A stretch of 64,000 bases of DNA from Cupriavidus sp. WGlv3. GTDB lineage: Bacteria > Pseudomonadota > Gammaproteobacteria > Burkholderiales > Burkholderiaceae. The notes beneath the pieces are model-generated. The model saw only the letters and a list, made by a program, of their open reading frames with translations. It was not told where the DNA came from and searched no databases. Position 1 is the first letter of the stretch. Every line of letters begins with the position of its first letter. The stretch spans positions 310,001 to 374,000 of the forward strand of contig NZ_JALHRX010000003.1 of NCBI RefSeq assembly GCF_023952475.1. Reading direction: 5' to 3'. Positions 53,030 through 64,000 of the stretch are shown piece after piece. The position numbers were made by a program, and so were the translations under genes.

Positions 53030-54811
53030 TTGGAAAGCATCGACCATGTCATCCTGCTCGGCGCCGTCGTGATGTCGCTGGGCATCGTGCTGGGCGCGTT
53101 CTCGGCGCGCTTCGGCGTGCCGTTCCTGCTGGTGTTTCTGGCCGTGGGCATGCTGGCCGGGGTCGACGGCCCCGGCGGCATCCGCTTCTCCGATACCTGG
53201 CTCAGCTTTCTGGTTGGCAACCTGGCGCTGGCCATCATCCTGCTGGACGGCGGGCTGCGCACGCGCCTTGCCACCTTCCGCGTGGCGCTCAGGCCGTCGC
53301 TGTCGCTGGCCACGGTCGGGGTGCTGGTGACTGCCGCGCTGGTAGGGATCTTCGCCGCCTGGCTGCTCGGCATCGACTGGCGGCTGGGGCTGCTGCTGGG
53401 CGCCATCGTCGGCTCGACCGATGCCGCGGCGGTGTTCTCGACGCTCAACAGCAGCGGCATCCGGCTCAAGGACCGGGTCGCGAACGTGCTGGAGATCGAG
53501 TCTGGCATCAACGACCCGATGGCGATCTTCCTGACACTGACGCTGATCGAATGGCTGACCGCGCCCGAGGCCCTGACGCCGCTGGGACTGGTGCTGCGCC
53601 TGCTGGTGCAGTTCGGCGTGGGCGGCGTGCTGGGGCTTGGGCTTGGCTACTGCCTGGCCAATGTGCTGGAGCGCACGCGCGTGGCCGAAGGGTTGCAGTC
53701 GATCCTGCTGTGCTCGGGCGGCGCGATGGTCTTTGCCATCGTGCAGAGCGCCGGCGGCAGCGGTTTCCTGGCGGTGTATCTGACCGGCATGCTGATCGGC
53801 AACCGCGAGCGTGCCGTCACCGCCGACACCATGCGCGCCATGGACGGCATGGCGTGGCTGGCGCAGTCGGCCATGTTCCTGCTGCTGGGCCTGCTGGTGA
53901 CGCCGCACCGGATCTGGGAAGTCGCCGGCCCCGCGGTGGCGGTGGCGGCCTTCCTGATGCTGGTGGCGCGGCCGGTGGCGGTCTGGCTGGCGCTGCTGCC
54001 ATTCCGCTTCAACGCGCGCGAGACCGGCTTTATCGCCTGGATGGGCTTGCGCGGCGCGGTGCCGATCGTGCTCGCGCTGTTCCCGCTGTTGCGCGAGGTG
54101 CCGCAGTCGGGCCTGCTGTTCCGCATTGCCTTTGCGGTGGTGCTGGCCAGCCTGCTGTTCCAGGGCACCACCGTGGCGGTGGCGGCGCGGCTGGCGCGCG
54201 TGCTGCGCCCCGGCTACCCCGAGCCGCTGGCGCGCTCGCGCCTGCGCGGCACGCGCGCGCCGATCCTGGAAGTGATGCAGTTCGAGGTCGGGCCCAACGC
54301 GCCGGTCGAGAACGTGCGCGCCGACCAGCTGGAGCTGCCGCCGCGCTGCCGGCTGCTGACCGTGGCCCGCGACGATGCGCTCGCCGACCCGGCCCAGACG
54401 GTATTGCGCGCCGGCGACGCGGTCTGCGTGCTGGGGCCGACGGTCTCGTTGCCGCTGCTGTCGGCGCTGTTCCAGACGCCGGGCCGCGCGCCCACCTGGG
54501 AACAGGTCTCGCACGATTTCCTGCTGTCGGGCGACGCGCCGCTGCGCGACGTGGCCGCGCTCTACGGCACGCGCGACCTGACGCCGGAAGAAGAGCCGCT
54601 GACGCTGGAAAGCGCGATGCAGCGCGCGTTCACGTCGCCGCCGGTGGAAGGCGACAGCGTCGAGATCGCCGGGCTGCCGCTGACGGTGACGCGCATGGAG
54701 GGCGCGCAGATCGTGCAGGTGGGATTGCTGCTGCCGCGGCTGGAGGGGGATTCGGGCGGGAAGCTGTGGGCGCGGCGGCGCACGGGGGAGCGGAGCAGAG
54801 AGCGCGCGTGA
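53030..54811 (+). CDS. nhaP2: NhaP2/CvrA-type potassium/proton antiporter
   Basis: A 593-residue CPA1 antiporter. It has about 12 membrane helices with LLGAIVGSTDAAAVFS and ESGINDPMA (the ND ion-binding pair region), then a TrkA-C-like cytoplasmic domain (about 410-490, ILEVMQFEVGPNAPVENVRADQLELPPRCRLLTVARDD) and a CorC/HlyC-type domain (about 500-590, RDLTPEEEPLTLESAM). This three-part layout is that of NhaP2/CvrA, which exchanges potassium or rubidium for protons. The start is TTG 53030, four bases after AGGAG. Confidence 0.9.
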   Translation: MESIDHVILLGAVVMSLGIVLGAFSARFGVPFLLVFLAVGMLAGVDGPGGIRFSDTWLSFLVGNLALAIILLDGGLRTRLATFRVALRPSLSLATVGVLVTAALVGIFAAWLLGIDWRLGLLLGAIVGSTDAAAVFSTLNSSGIRLKDRVANVLEIESGINDPMAIFLTLTLIEWLTAPEALTPLGLVLRLLVQFGVGGVLGLGLGYCLANVLERTRVAEGLQSILLCSGGAMVFAIVQSAGGSGFLAVYLTGMLIGNRERAVTADTMRAMDGMAWLAQSAMFLLLGLLVTPHRIWEVAGPAVAVAAFLMLVARPVAVWLALLPFRFNARETGFIAWMGLRGAVPIVLALFPLLREVPQSGLLFRIAFAVVLASLLFQGTTVAVAARLARVLRPGYPEPLARSRLRGTRAPILEVMQFEVGPNAPVENVRADQLELPPRCRLLTVARDDALADPAQTVLRAGDAVCVLGPTVSLPLLSALFQTPGRAPTWEQVSHDFLLSGDAPLRDVAALYGTRDLTPEEEPLTLESAMQRAFTSPPVEGDSVEIAGLPLTVTRMEGAQIVQVGLLLPRLEGDSGGKLWARRRTGERSRERA

Positions 54812-54838
54812 TCGCGCGCTCCCGCTTGATGGCGGAGG

Positions 54839-55834
54839 TCAGTCCACCTTCGCGCCCGACACCTTCACGATCTGCGCATACTTCTTCAGTTCCTTCTGGA
54901 TCAACACCGCGAACTGCTCCGGCGTGGTCGGTGCCGGCTGGGCGCCGATGCGGGCCAGGCGCGCCTTCATGTCGTCGGTCTTCAGGATTGCCACGATGTC
55001 GTGGTTGAGCCGTTCGACGATCTCGCGCGGCGTATTGGCCGGCGCGAACACGCCGAACCAGGTCGAGATGTCGAAGCCTTCCAGCCCCAGCCCCTTGCCG
55101 GCCTCGGCAATGGTCTGCAGCTCCGGGAAGGACGCGGCGCGGCCGGCGGTGGTGACGGCGAAGGCCTTGAGCTTGCCCGCCTTGATATTGGCCGAGGCCG
55201 AGGCCAGGTTGTCGAAGATCAGGTCGGTCTGGCCCGACAGCACCGACAGCTGCGCCGGCGCCGCGCCGTTGTAGGGAATATGGACCATGCTGACCCTGGC
55301 CATGCTCTTGAACAGCTCGCCCGACAGGTGGCCGGCGCTGCCGTTGCCGCCCGAGGCGTAATCCAGCTTGCCGGGGTTCTTGCGCGCGTAGGCGACCAGG
55401 TCGCGCACGTTGTTGATCTGCAGTTCGGCGGCCTTGCCCGGGTGCATCACCAGCACGTTGGGCACGTCGGCAACCAGCGTGATCGGTGCGAAATCCTTGA
55501 CCGGGTCATACGGCATCTTGCTGAACAGCGTCGGGTTGATCGCGTGCGTGGCCACCGCGCCCATGACAATGGTGTATCCGTCGGCGGGCTGCTTGGCGAC
55601 GTAGTCCGCGCCCAGGTTGCCGCCGGCGCCCGGCTTGTTTTCCACGATCACGGGCTGGCCCAGGCTGTCGCGCAGCTTGTCGCCGATGGCGCGCGCCACG
55701 GTGTCGAGCGGGCCGCCCGCCGGGTAGGGCACGACGAAACGGACCGGCTTGGTCGGGTAGGCATTGGTGGCGGCAACGGCGGCGGCCGGCACCAGGGCCG
55801 CGGTCAGCGCGGCGGCAAGCAGTTTCTTCAGCAT
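54839..55834 (-). CDS. Bug/TctC-family periplasmic solute-binding protein
   Basis: A 331-residue Bug protein (ATG 55834) with signal peptide MLKKLLAAALTAALVPAAAVAA, then YPTKPVRFVVPYPAGGPLDTVAR, VIVENKPGAGGNLGADYVAKQPADGYTIV, VLVMHPGKAAELQINNVRDL and VHIPYNGAAPAQLSVLSG. It follows the DUF2214 gene by 29 bp. The longer upstream frame is the shadow of DUF2214. The ligand is unknown. Confidence 0.93.
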   Translation of the reverse strand: MLKKLLAAALTAALVPAAAVAATNAYPTKPVRFVVPYPAGGPLDTVARAIGDKLRDSLGQPVIVENKPGAGGNLGADYVAKQPADGYTIVMGAVATHAINPTLFSKMPYDPVKDFAPITLVADVPNVLVMHPGKAAELQINNVRDLVAYARKNPGKLDYASGGNGSAGHLSGELFKSMARVSMVHIPYNGAAPAQLSVLSGQTDLIFDNLASASANIKAGKLKAFAVTTAGRAASFPELQTIAEAGKGLGLEGFDISTWFGVFAPANTPREIVERLNHDIVAILKTDDMKARLARIGAQPAPTTPEQFAVLIQKELKKYAQIVKVSGAKVD

Positions 55835-55863
55835 GTTGCGGAGGACAGGAGGGATAGGGATTC

Positions 55864-56319
55864 TCAGCGGGCCCCGATGCCGCGCGCCATCATCACGGCG
55901 CACAGCGGCAGCAGGATCACCAGATGCGATTCGATCATGACCCAGCGCCGCGCCGCCTTGATCTCGGACGGCGGCGGCACGTAATCGGGCAGCCGGCGCG
56001 CCTGCTTGCGCCAGCGCGCGATGGCGAAGGTCGGCGGCAGCGAGCACAGCGCGATCAGCACGAACACGCTCATCTTGGCGTGGAACCACGGGTTGTGCAG
56101 GTAGAAGTCCGCGCCCTTGGCGCCGTAGAACAGGCGCAGCAGGCCGGTGGCCAGCGCCAGCATCGCCGACAGGAAATAGAACAGGTCGTACAGCGACAGA
56201 CGCCGCACGGTGGCCGGGGTCAGGTCCGGGCGCAGCGCCACGGCTTCGGCGGCCATCAGCGTGATCAGGACGAAGATCGCCAGGAAATGCAGGAAGGCCA
56301 GGATGGCGTCGGTCAGCAT
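55864..56319 (-). CDS. DUF2214 membrane protein
   Basis: A 151-residue four-helix membrane protein (ATG 56319, after GAAGGAG): LAFLHFLAIFVLITLMAAEAVALRPD, the RLSLYDLFYFLSAMLALATGLLRLFYGAKG region, AKMSVFVLIALCSLPPTFAI and a last helix. It matches the DUF2214 family, function unknown. It lies between a CaiB gene and a Bug gene, all on the minus strand. Confidence 0.87.
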   Translation of the reverse strand: MLTDAILAFLHFLAIFVLITLMAAEAVALRPDLTPATVRRLSLYDLFYFLSAMLALATGLLRLFYGAKGADFYLHNPWFHAKMSVFVLIALCSLPPTFAIARWRKQARRLPDYVPPPSEIKAARRWVMIESHLVILLPLCAVMMARGIGAR

Positions 56320-56442
56320 GGGTTCTCCTTCGCTTTGCACGGGCGCGCGCAAAGGCGCGGGCCGGGGAAAGTACTTCAGTGGGGACTGGACTTCCGGAAA
56401 GCACCCGCGGCCGGCTGGCCCGCCGCGGGCAGGAGGAGAATC

Positions 56443-57663
56443 TTACAGCACCCCTTTTGCACGAAGTGCCTCGATCTGCGCGGCGCTGTAGCCCAGGGTC
56501 TGAGCCAGCACCGTGTCGGTGTGCTCACCAAGCAGCGGCGGGTGGCGCAGCGCCTGCGGCGGCGTCGCGCTCATCTTGATCGGGCTGCCGACCAGCTTGA
56601 CCTCGCCCGCGCTCGGGTGCGGCAGGTCCACGCGCAGCCCGCGCGCCTTGACCTGGTCGTCCTCGAACACGTCGTCGAGCGTGTTGATGGGGCCGCACGG
56701 CACGCCCGCGGCTTCGAGGTCGCGGATCCATTGCGCGCGGGTGCGCGGGCGCACCATCTCGGCCAGGATCGGCACCAGCACGTCGCGGTTGGCCACGCGC
56801 TGCGGGTTGGTGGCAAAGCGCGGGTCGTCGGCCAGTTCGGGCTTGCCGCCGTCGGTGACGAACTTGCGGAACTGCCCGTCGTTGCCGACCGCGACGATGA
56901 TCCAGCCGTCGGCGGCCTGGAAGGTCTGGTAGGGCACGATGTTCGGATGCGCGTTGCCCCAGCGGCGCGGCGCCTCGCCGCTGGCCAGGTAGTTGGTGTT
57001 CATGTTGGCCAGCATCGCCACCTGCACGTCGAGCAGCGCCATGTCGATGTACTGGCCCTCGCCGGTGCGGTCGCGGTGCGCCAGTGCCGCCAGCACGGCG
57101 ATGGTGGCGTACTGGCCGGTCATCAGGTCGGAAATCGCCACGCCCGCCTTCTGCGGGCCACCGCCGGGCAGGTCGTCGCGCTCGCCGGTCAGGCTCATGA
57201 AGCCACCCATGCCCTGGATGATGAAGTCGTAGCCCGGGCGCGCGGCGTAGGGGCCGGTCTGGCCGAAGCCGGTGACCGAGCAATAGACCAGGTCCGGCTT
57301 GACCTGCTTCAGCGAGTCGTAGTCCAGGCCATATTTCTTCAGCTGGCCGACCTTGTAGTTCTCCAGCACCACGTCGCTCTGCGCGGCCAGGTCGCGCACG
57401 ATCTGCTGGCCTTCCGGGGTGCTGATGTCGCACGTGACCGAGCGCTTGTTGCGGTTGGCGGCCAGGTAGTAGGCGGCCTCGGCGGTGTCGCGGCCGTCTT
57501 GGTCCTGGAGCCAGGGCGGGCCCCAGGTGCGGGTGTCGTCGCCGGCGCCGGGGCGCTCGATCTTGATCACGTCGGCGCCGAAGTCGGCAAGGTTCTGGGC
57601 GCACCACGGCCCGGCGAGGACGCGGGTCAGGTCGAGGACGCGGAGATGGCTTAAGGCTCCCAT
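56443..57663 (-). CDS. CaiB/BaiF family III CoA-transferase
   Basis: A 406-residue family III CoA-transferase (ATG 57663): LSHLRVLDLTRVLAGPWCAQNLADFGADVIKIERPGAGDDTR, VVLENYKVGQL, YCSVTGFGQTGPYAARPGYDFIIQGMGG with the catalytic Asp, and GHGEGQYIDMAL-type text at GEGQYIDMALLD. Closest in style to succinyl-CoA:glutarate or dicarboxylate CoA-transferases; glutarate would link it to gcdH at 12198, but they are 43 kb apart. Likely co-transcribed with the next two genes. Confidence 0.92.
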   Translation of the reverse strand: MGALSHLRVLDLTRVLAGPWCAQNLADFGADVIKIERPGAGDDTRTWGPPWLQDQDGRDTAEAAYYLAANRNKRSVTCDISTPEGQQIVRDLAAQSDVVLENYKVGQLKKYGLDYDSLKQVKPDLVYCSVTGFGQTGPYAARPGYDFIIQGMGGFMSLTGERDDLPGGGPQKAGVAISDLMTGQYATIAVLAALAHRDRTGEGQYIDMALLDVQVAMLANMNTNYLASGEAPRRWGNAHPNIVPYQTFQAADGWIIVAVGNDGQFRKFVTDGGKPELADDPRFATNPQRVANRDVLVPILAEMVRPRTRAQWIRDLEAAGVPCGPINTLDDVFEDDQVKARGLRVDLPHPSAGEVKLVGSPIKMSATPPQALRHPPLLGEHTDTVLAQTLGYSAAQIEALRAKGVL

Positions 57664-57885
57664 GGCGGTATTCGAGGCAGAGGTAAGGCGGGGATCGGGT
57701 CCGGAATGCGGGGCGGTCGCGCGCCCCGGAAAGGGGGCGGCGCGGGTTCGCTGCACTGTACCACCGGCAAACTGCCAGCGCCCTCATAAGTGACGTATGC
57801 ATCCCTCATGACAACGGGATTCAGGGCGATAGCCGGCCGCTTCCCGGACGCCGTGGCTGGCCTGCCCGACGGCCTGCCTTGCCCG

Positions 57886-57891
57886 TATAAT
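57886..57891 (+). promoter_or_regulatory. Probable alaS -10 element
   Basis: A perfect TATAAT 67 bp before the alaS start in GC-rich DNA. The -35 region at 17 bp is poor, so activity may depend on other features. Confidence 0.5.
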
Positions 57892-57958
57892 CAACGGTTT
57901 GCAAATCCCATACTGATTCGTCGCGCCCGGCCACACCGGGGCAAGCGTCCGCCATCCC

Positions 57959-60583
<2,625 letters not shown>

Positions 60584-60609
60584 TGCGCCAAGCTTGGTGA
60601 AGCCGTGCC

Positions 60610-60640
60610 AGAAGGGGCGCCGGTGGCGCCCCTTCTGCTT
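60610..60640 (+). terminator. Intrinsic terminator of alaS
   Basis: Perfect 12-bp hairpin AGAAGGGGCGCC / GGT / GGCGCCCCTTCT followed by GCTTTCCT, 26 bp after the alaS stop and just before the convergent slipin gene end. Confidence 0.85.
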
Positions 60641-60642
60641 TC

Positions 60643-61407
60643 CTACTTCTCAGTATTCCCCGTGGCGCTCCGCAGCGTCGCCAGCAGATCGATCGGCAAC
60701 GGAAACACGATGGTCGAACTCTTGTCCCCCGCGATCTGCGTCAGCGTCTGCATGTAGCGCAGCTGCATCGCCTGCGGCTGCCGCGCCAGCATCTGCGCCG
60801 CTTCCAGCAGCTTTTCCGAGGCCTGCAGCTCACCTTCGGCGTGGATCACCTTGGCGCGCCGTTCGCGTTCGGCTTCGGCCTGGCGGGCGATGGCGCGGAT
60901 CATGGTCTCGTTCAGGTCGACGTGCTTGATCTCGACGTTGGAGACCTTGATGCCCCAGCCGTCGGTCTGCGCGTCCAGCGCCTGCTGGATGTCGAGGTTG
61001 AGCTTTTCGCGCTCGGCCAGCATCTCGTCGAGCTCGTGCTTGCCCAGCACCGAGCGCAGCGTGGTCTGCGCCAGCTGGCTGGTGGCCTCAAGGAAATTAG
61101 CCACCTGGATGATGGCCAGTTCGGGATCGACCACGCGGAAGTACACCACCGCATTGACCTTGACCGAGACGTTGTCGCGCGAGATCACGTCTTGCGGCGG
61201 CACGTCCATCACCACCGTGCGCAGGTCGACCCGGACCATCTGCTGCACCGCCGGGATCAGCAGCACCAGTCCCGGGCCCTTGACCTTCCAGAAGCGCCCG
61301 AGCATGAACACCACGCCGCGTTCGTATTCGCGCAGCACGCGGAACGCCATGATGATCAGCAGTGCCAACAGGAAAATCACACCGCCGAAGCTGAATCCGT
61401 AGGCCAT
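60643..61407 (-). CDS. Slipin/stomatin-like SPFH protein
   Basis: A 254-residue SPFH protein: an N-terminal membrane hairpin ([17 protein letters not shown]), then [47 protein letters not shown] and the coiled-coil [19 protein letters not shown]. It is two bases downstream of nfeD; the slipin-NfeD pair is a widespread conserved unit in which the protease cuts the slipin C-terminus. Confidence 0.93.
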   Translation of the reverse strand: MAYGFSFGGVIFLLALLIIMAFRVLREYERGVVFMLGRFWKVKGPGLVLLIPAVQQMVRVDLRTVVMDVPPQDVISRDNVSVKVNAVVYFRVVDPELAIIQVANFLEATSQLAQTTLRSVLGKHELDEMLAEREKLNLDIQQALDAQTDGWGIKVSNVEIKHVDLNETMIRAIARQAEAERERRAKVIHAEGELQASEKLLEAAQMLARQPQAMQLRYMQTLTQIAGDKSSTIVFPLPIDLLATLRSATGNTEK

Positions 61408-61409
61408 GG

Positions 61410-62858
61410 TCAGGCTCCCTTGTTCGGGCTCGGTTGGGAAGAGGGGCGCGGCGCGCTGCCGGCGGCGATCACTTCGAGCACCAGGCCATTGCGTCCCGTG
61501 ACCAGCACGGGCGTGCCGCGTGCCAGCGGGGTGGCGCTGCGCACGCGCCAGGTCTCGCCGCGCACCGTGGCCCAGCCTTCTTCGCGCAGGTCGTCGACCA
61601 GTTCGCCGCGGGCGCCGAGCAGCGTGTCGGCACCGCTGACCACCGGCCGCTTGCGCGAGCGCACCAGCATCGCCGACATGCCGAACACGAACACCGCCGA
61701 TAGCGCCGACATCGCCGCCACCATCGGCAGCGGCACGCCGAAGCCCGGCACGTCGGTGTCGATCAGCATCACCGCGCCGAAGGCGAAGGCGATGATGCCG
61801 CCGATCCCCAGCGCGCCGAAGGTGGGCAGGAACAGCTCCGCCACCATGCAGCCGATGCCCAGCGCCACCAGCGCCAGCCCGGCATAGTTGACCGGCAGCA
61901 TGTGCAGCGCGAACAGCGCCAGCAGCAGGCAGATCGCGCCGACGATGCCGGGCACCACCATGCCCGGCGTGGAGAACTCGAAGATCAGCGCGTAGATGCC
62001 GATCATCAGCAGCAGCAGCGCCACGCTGGGCTCGGTGATCACGGCCAGGAAGCGGTTGCGCCAGTCCGGCTCCAGCGTCACCGAAGGGGCGTCGCGCGTG
62101 TGCAGCGTGCTGGCCTTGCCGCCGGCGGTGGTCAGCTTGCGCCCGTCGAGCTGGCGCAGCAGCCCGGGCAGGTCGGCCGCGACCACATCGATCACGCGCT
62201 GCGCCAGCGCCTCGTCGGCCGACAGGCTGACCGATTCGCGCACCGCGCGCTCGGCCCATTCGGCGTTGCGCCCGCGCAGCTGCGCCAGACCGCGGATATA
62301 GGCCGAGGCGTCATGCATCTGCTTGCGCGCCATGGTGTCGCCCGCCGCGGGTGCGCTGCCGGGGGCCGAGGCCGGGCTGGCACCGGGCAGCGACTCGGGC
62401 TTCTGGGGCCCGCCGATTCCCACCTGCACCGGGGTCGCCGCGCCCAGGTTGGTGCCCGGTGCCATCGCCGCGATATGGCTGGCATAGAGGATATAGGTGC
62501 CGGCGCTGGCCGCGCGCGCGCCGCCGGGAGAGACATAGCTGGCCACCGGCACCGGCGAGGCCAGGATCGCCTGGATGATGTCGCGCATCGACGCGTCCAG
62601 CCCGCCGGGCGTGTCCATTTCCAGCACCACCAGCTGGGCGCCGGCTTCGCGGGCGCGCGTCATGCCGCGCAGGATAAAGCTGGCGCTGGCCGGGCTGACC
62701 GCGCCTTTCAGCGGGATCACGTACACCGGCGCGGTGGCCGTGGCCGTGGCCGCCGGCGGGGCCGCGGCGCCGCTGCCGCCGAAGGCAAGCGCGCAGCATG
62801 CCAGCGCCAGGCTGGACAGCAGCCGGAAGGCCCGCAGCAACGCGGTGGCAGGGTTCAT
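61410..62858 (-). CDS. nfeD: NfeD-type membrane-bound serine protease (ClpP-class)
   Basis: A 482-residue protein (ATG 62858) with a signal peptide. A ClpP-like Ser/Lys protease domain has [30 protein letters not shown] (catalytic Ser in ASAG) and a lysine in [14 protein letters not shown] multi-helix membrane region follows ([26 protein letters not shown] and after), then a C-terminal NfeD OB-fold ([23 protein letters not shown]). It is co-transcribed with the slipin gene. Confidence 0.93.
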   Translation of the reverse strand: MNPATALLRAFRLLSSLALACCALAFGGSGAAAPPAATATATAPVYVIPLKGAVSPASASFILRGMTRAREAGAQLVVLEMDTPGGLDASMRDIIQAILASPVPVASYVSPGGARAASAGTYILYASHIAAMAPGTNLGAATPVQVGIGGPQKPESLPGASPASAPGSAPAAGDTMARKQMHDASAYIRGLAQLRGRNAEWAERAVRESVSLSADEALAQRVIDVVAADLPGLLRQLDGRKLTTAGGKASTLHTRDAPSVTLEPDWRNRFLAVITEPSVALLLLMIGIYALIFEFSTPGMVVPGIVGAICLLLALFALHMLPVNYAGLALVALGIGCMVAELFLPTFGALGIGGIIAFAFGAVMLIDTDVPGFGVPLPMVAAMSALSAVFVFGMSAMLVRSRKRPVVSGADTLLGARGELVDDLREEGWATVRGETWRVRSATPLARGTPVLVTGRNGLVLEVIAAGSAPRPSSQPSPNKGA

Positions 62859-62951
62859 GGCAGGAGCAGGGCAGGCAAGGTGCCGTGGTGACGCCACTTC
62901 AAGTGTAGGCCACCGGGCACATCTTGCACGCGGCCCCGCAGGCCCGCGCGC

Positions 62952-63851
62952 TCAGGCCGCCGCGAGTTCAGGCCCGGCCGAGCCGGGCGGTGCGGGCGTG
63001 AGTTCGGGCAGGGCCTCGACCAGCGCATGCAGCGCGGCGCTGGCCATCGACGGCTGCCACGCCAGCAGCGTGCGCACCCGGCCTGCCGCGCCCAGGCTGT
63101 GCTGCTGGATGGCGGGCAGGTCGCGGTACAGGCCCAGCACGGAGCGCGGCACGATCGCCGCGCCAATGCCGGCCGCGACGCAGGCGACGATGGCATGGTA
63201 GGAGCTGAGCTGCAACACGCGCGGGGTCGGCGCGGGGCCGCTGCCGTACCAGGTCTCGAGCCGCGCGCGGTAGTTGCAGCCCGGCTCGAACGCCAGCAGC
63301 GTCGGCACCTCCAGGTCGGCCGCGCCGCGCACCGGGCGATGGTGCTCGCGCGTGATCACCACCAGCTCTTCCTCGAACACCGGCACCGCGCGCAGCGCCG
63401 GATCGGCCAGCGGCTCGGCGACGAAGGCGCAGTCGACCTCGAAGCGCGCCAGCGCGTCGAACGCCTGCCGCGTGGCCAGCGTCACCAGTTCCAGCTGTAC
63501 CTCGGGCCAGGCCTGGTGATACGCGGCCAGCACCCGGGGCAGGCGGCTCGCGGCGGTGCTTTCCATCGAGGCAATGCGCAGCCGGCCATGCGGCCGAGCC
63601 GGCAACACCGCGTGGCGCGCCTCTTCGGTCAGGGTCAGGATGCGGCAGGCGTAGTCGAACAGGGTCTGGCCCGACGGCGTCAGCACCATGCGGCGGCCGT
63701 CGCGCACGAACAGCTCGACGCCCAGCGACTGCTCCAGCTGGCGGATGCGGGTGGTGACATTGGACTGCACCCGGTGCAGCCGCTCGGCCGCGCGGGTGAC
63801 GCCGCCGGCCTCGACGACGGCGCGGAAGATCTCCAGCGCGGCAAGGTCCAT
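62952..63851 (-). CDS. LysR-family transcriptional regulator
   Basis: A 299-residue LysR protein: LEIFRAVVEAGGVTRAAERLHRVQSNVTTRIRQLE at the N-terminal helix-turn-helix, then ELFVRDGRRMVLTPSG and an effector domain with GFVAEPL-like text at CAFVAEPLADPAL. The divergent partner, if any, would begin at the window edge: an ATG at 63982 opens a frame that runs out of the window. Confidence 0.9.
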   Translation of the reverse strand: MDLAALEIFRAVVEAGGVTRAAERLHRVQSNVTTRIRQLEQSLGVELFVRDGRRMVLTPSGQTLFDYACRILTLTEEARHAVLPARPHGRLRIASMESTAASRLPRVLAAYHQAWPEVQLELVTLATRQAFDALARFEVDCAFVAEPLADPALRAVPVFEEELVVITREHHRPVRGAADLEVPTLLAFEPGCNYRARLETWYGSGPAPTPRVLQLSSYHAIVACVAAGIGAAIVPRSVLGLYRDLPAIQQHSLGAAGRVRTLLAWQPSMASAALHALVEALPELTPAPPGSAGPELAAA

Positions 63852-64000
63852 GGCAGGGCTCCCCAGTTATCCATCAGATTTCAGTATGGTTGGCATCTCG
63901 AGAATTCATGTTTCAAGATGCTTACGCCAGCGTAGCATACAGAAATCGCAGCGCAACCGCTGCCACCACCGTCCATTGCTCATGCCGATCCCCCGCCCCC

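Noticed and set aside
54839-56404. A 521-codon frame fusing an Arg-rich N-terminus to the Bug protein
   Set aside because: The extra part overlaps DUF2214 in another frame; the signal peptide at ATG 55834 marks the real start.
57664-57958. T-box or other leader control before alaS
   Set aside because: No T-box sequence or leader terminator is visible, and T-boxes are rare in proteobacteria; only a TATAAT is clear.
60643-62259. A 538-codon frame extending the slipin upstream
   Set aside because: The upstream portion is a shadow of nfeD in a different frame; slipin starts at 61407 with a normal membrane hairpin.
63982-64000. Start of a forward gene at the window edge
   Set aside because: Only six codons are visible after the ATG; not enough to support a call.

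Overview
The window is high-GC, densely coded bacterial chromosome. Gene content and order point to a beta-proteobacterium of the Burkholderiaceae, most like Cupriavidus/Ralstonia. Evidence includes tolQRAB-pal-cpoB-queC, kynBUA with a divergent Lrp-type regulator, several Bug/TctC-type solute-binding proteins with a TctAB transporter, and many acyl-CoA and CoA-transferase genes. The genus is inferred from gene style, not from a database match. I see no insertion sequence, prophage, CRISPR array or rRNA. There is one tRNA gene (Lys, TTT).

Layout: 1-5954 is the Tol-Pal envelope operon with queC. 6003-7118 is a YeeE/YedE sulfur-compound transporter, followed by a tRNA-Lys with near-consensus promoter and terminator, then a PAS-PAS-GGDEF-EAL c-di-GMP protein. 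10303-11681 (minus) is a YqjD/YqjE/YqjK-like envelope stress set. 12198-14503 is glutaryl-CoA dehydrogenase with a divergent IclR regulator and a clear operator. 14554-18039 is the kynurenine pathway (kynBUA, tryptophan to anthranilate) with its divergent Lrp/AsnC regulator. 18036-24009 is a compact divergent cluster: MarR regulator and flavin reductase on one side; NicX-like ring-cleaving dioxygenase, alpha/beta hydrolase, acyl-CoA-dehydrogenase-fold protein and acyl-CoA ligase on the other.

24087-34602 holds housekeeping genes: msrA, DUF72, cfa, pdxH, an MFS carrier, AsmA, tcdA, a P-loop kinase-like protein, hemerythrin and a cupin. 34674-42505 holds a CnoX-type thioredoxin, a fatty-acyl-CoA ligase with an operator inside its promoter spacer, an ankyrin protein, ChaC, FKBP, YaeQ, YceI, MAPEG and an S4 protein. 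42505-48483 has glnS, a CaiB-type CoA-transferase, a PNPOx-like protein and a cytoplasmic GGT-family enzyme. 48531-52626 has a Bug protein, a LysR regulator and tctBA. 53030-57663 has a NhaP2-type antiporter preceded by a decamer repeat array, a second Bug protein, DUF2214 and a second CaiB protein. 57959-63851 has alaS, a slipin/NfeD pair and a LysR regulator.

The most interesting region is 18036-24009. The acyl-CoA-dehydrogenase homologue lacks the catalytic glutamate at both usual positions and sits in one divergent regulon with a flavin reductase, a CoA ligase and a NicX-like dioxygenase whose His/His/Asp metal ligands are kept. I read it as a candidate CoA-dependent, two-component flavin monooxygenase route for degrading an aminoaromatic or N-heteroaromatic acid. 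It lies next to kynBUA, which ends at anthranilate. The substrate is unknown and this reading is inference.
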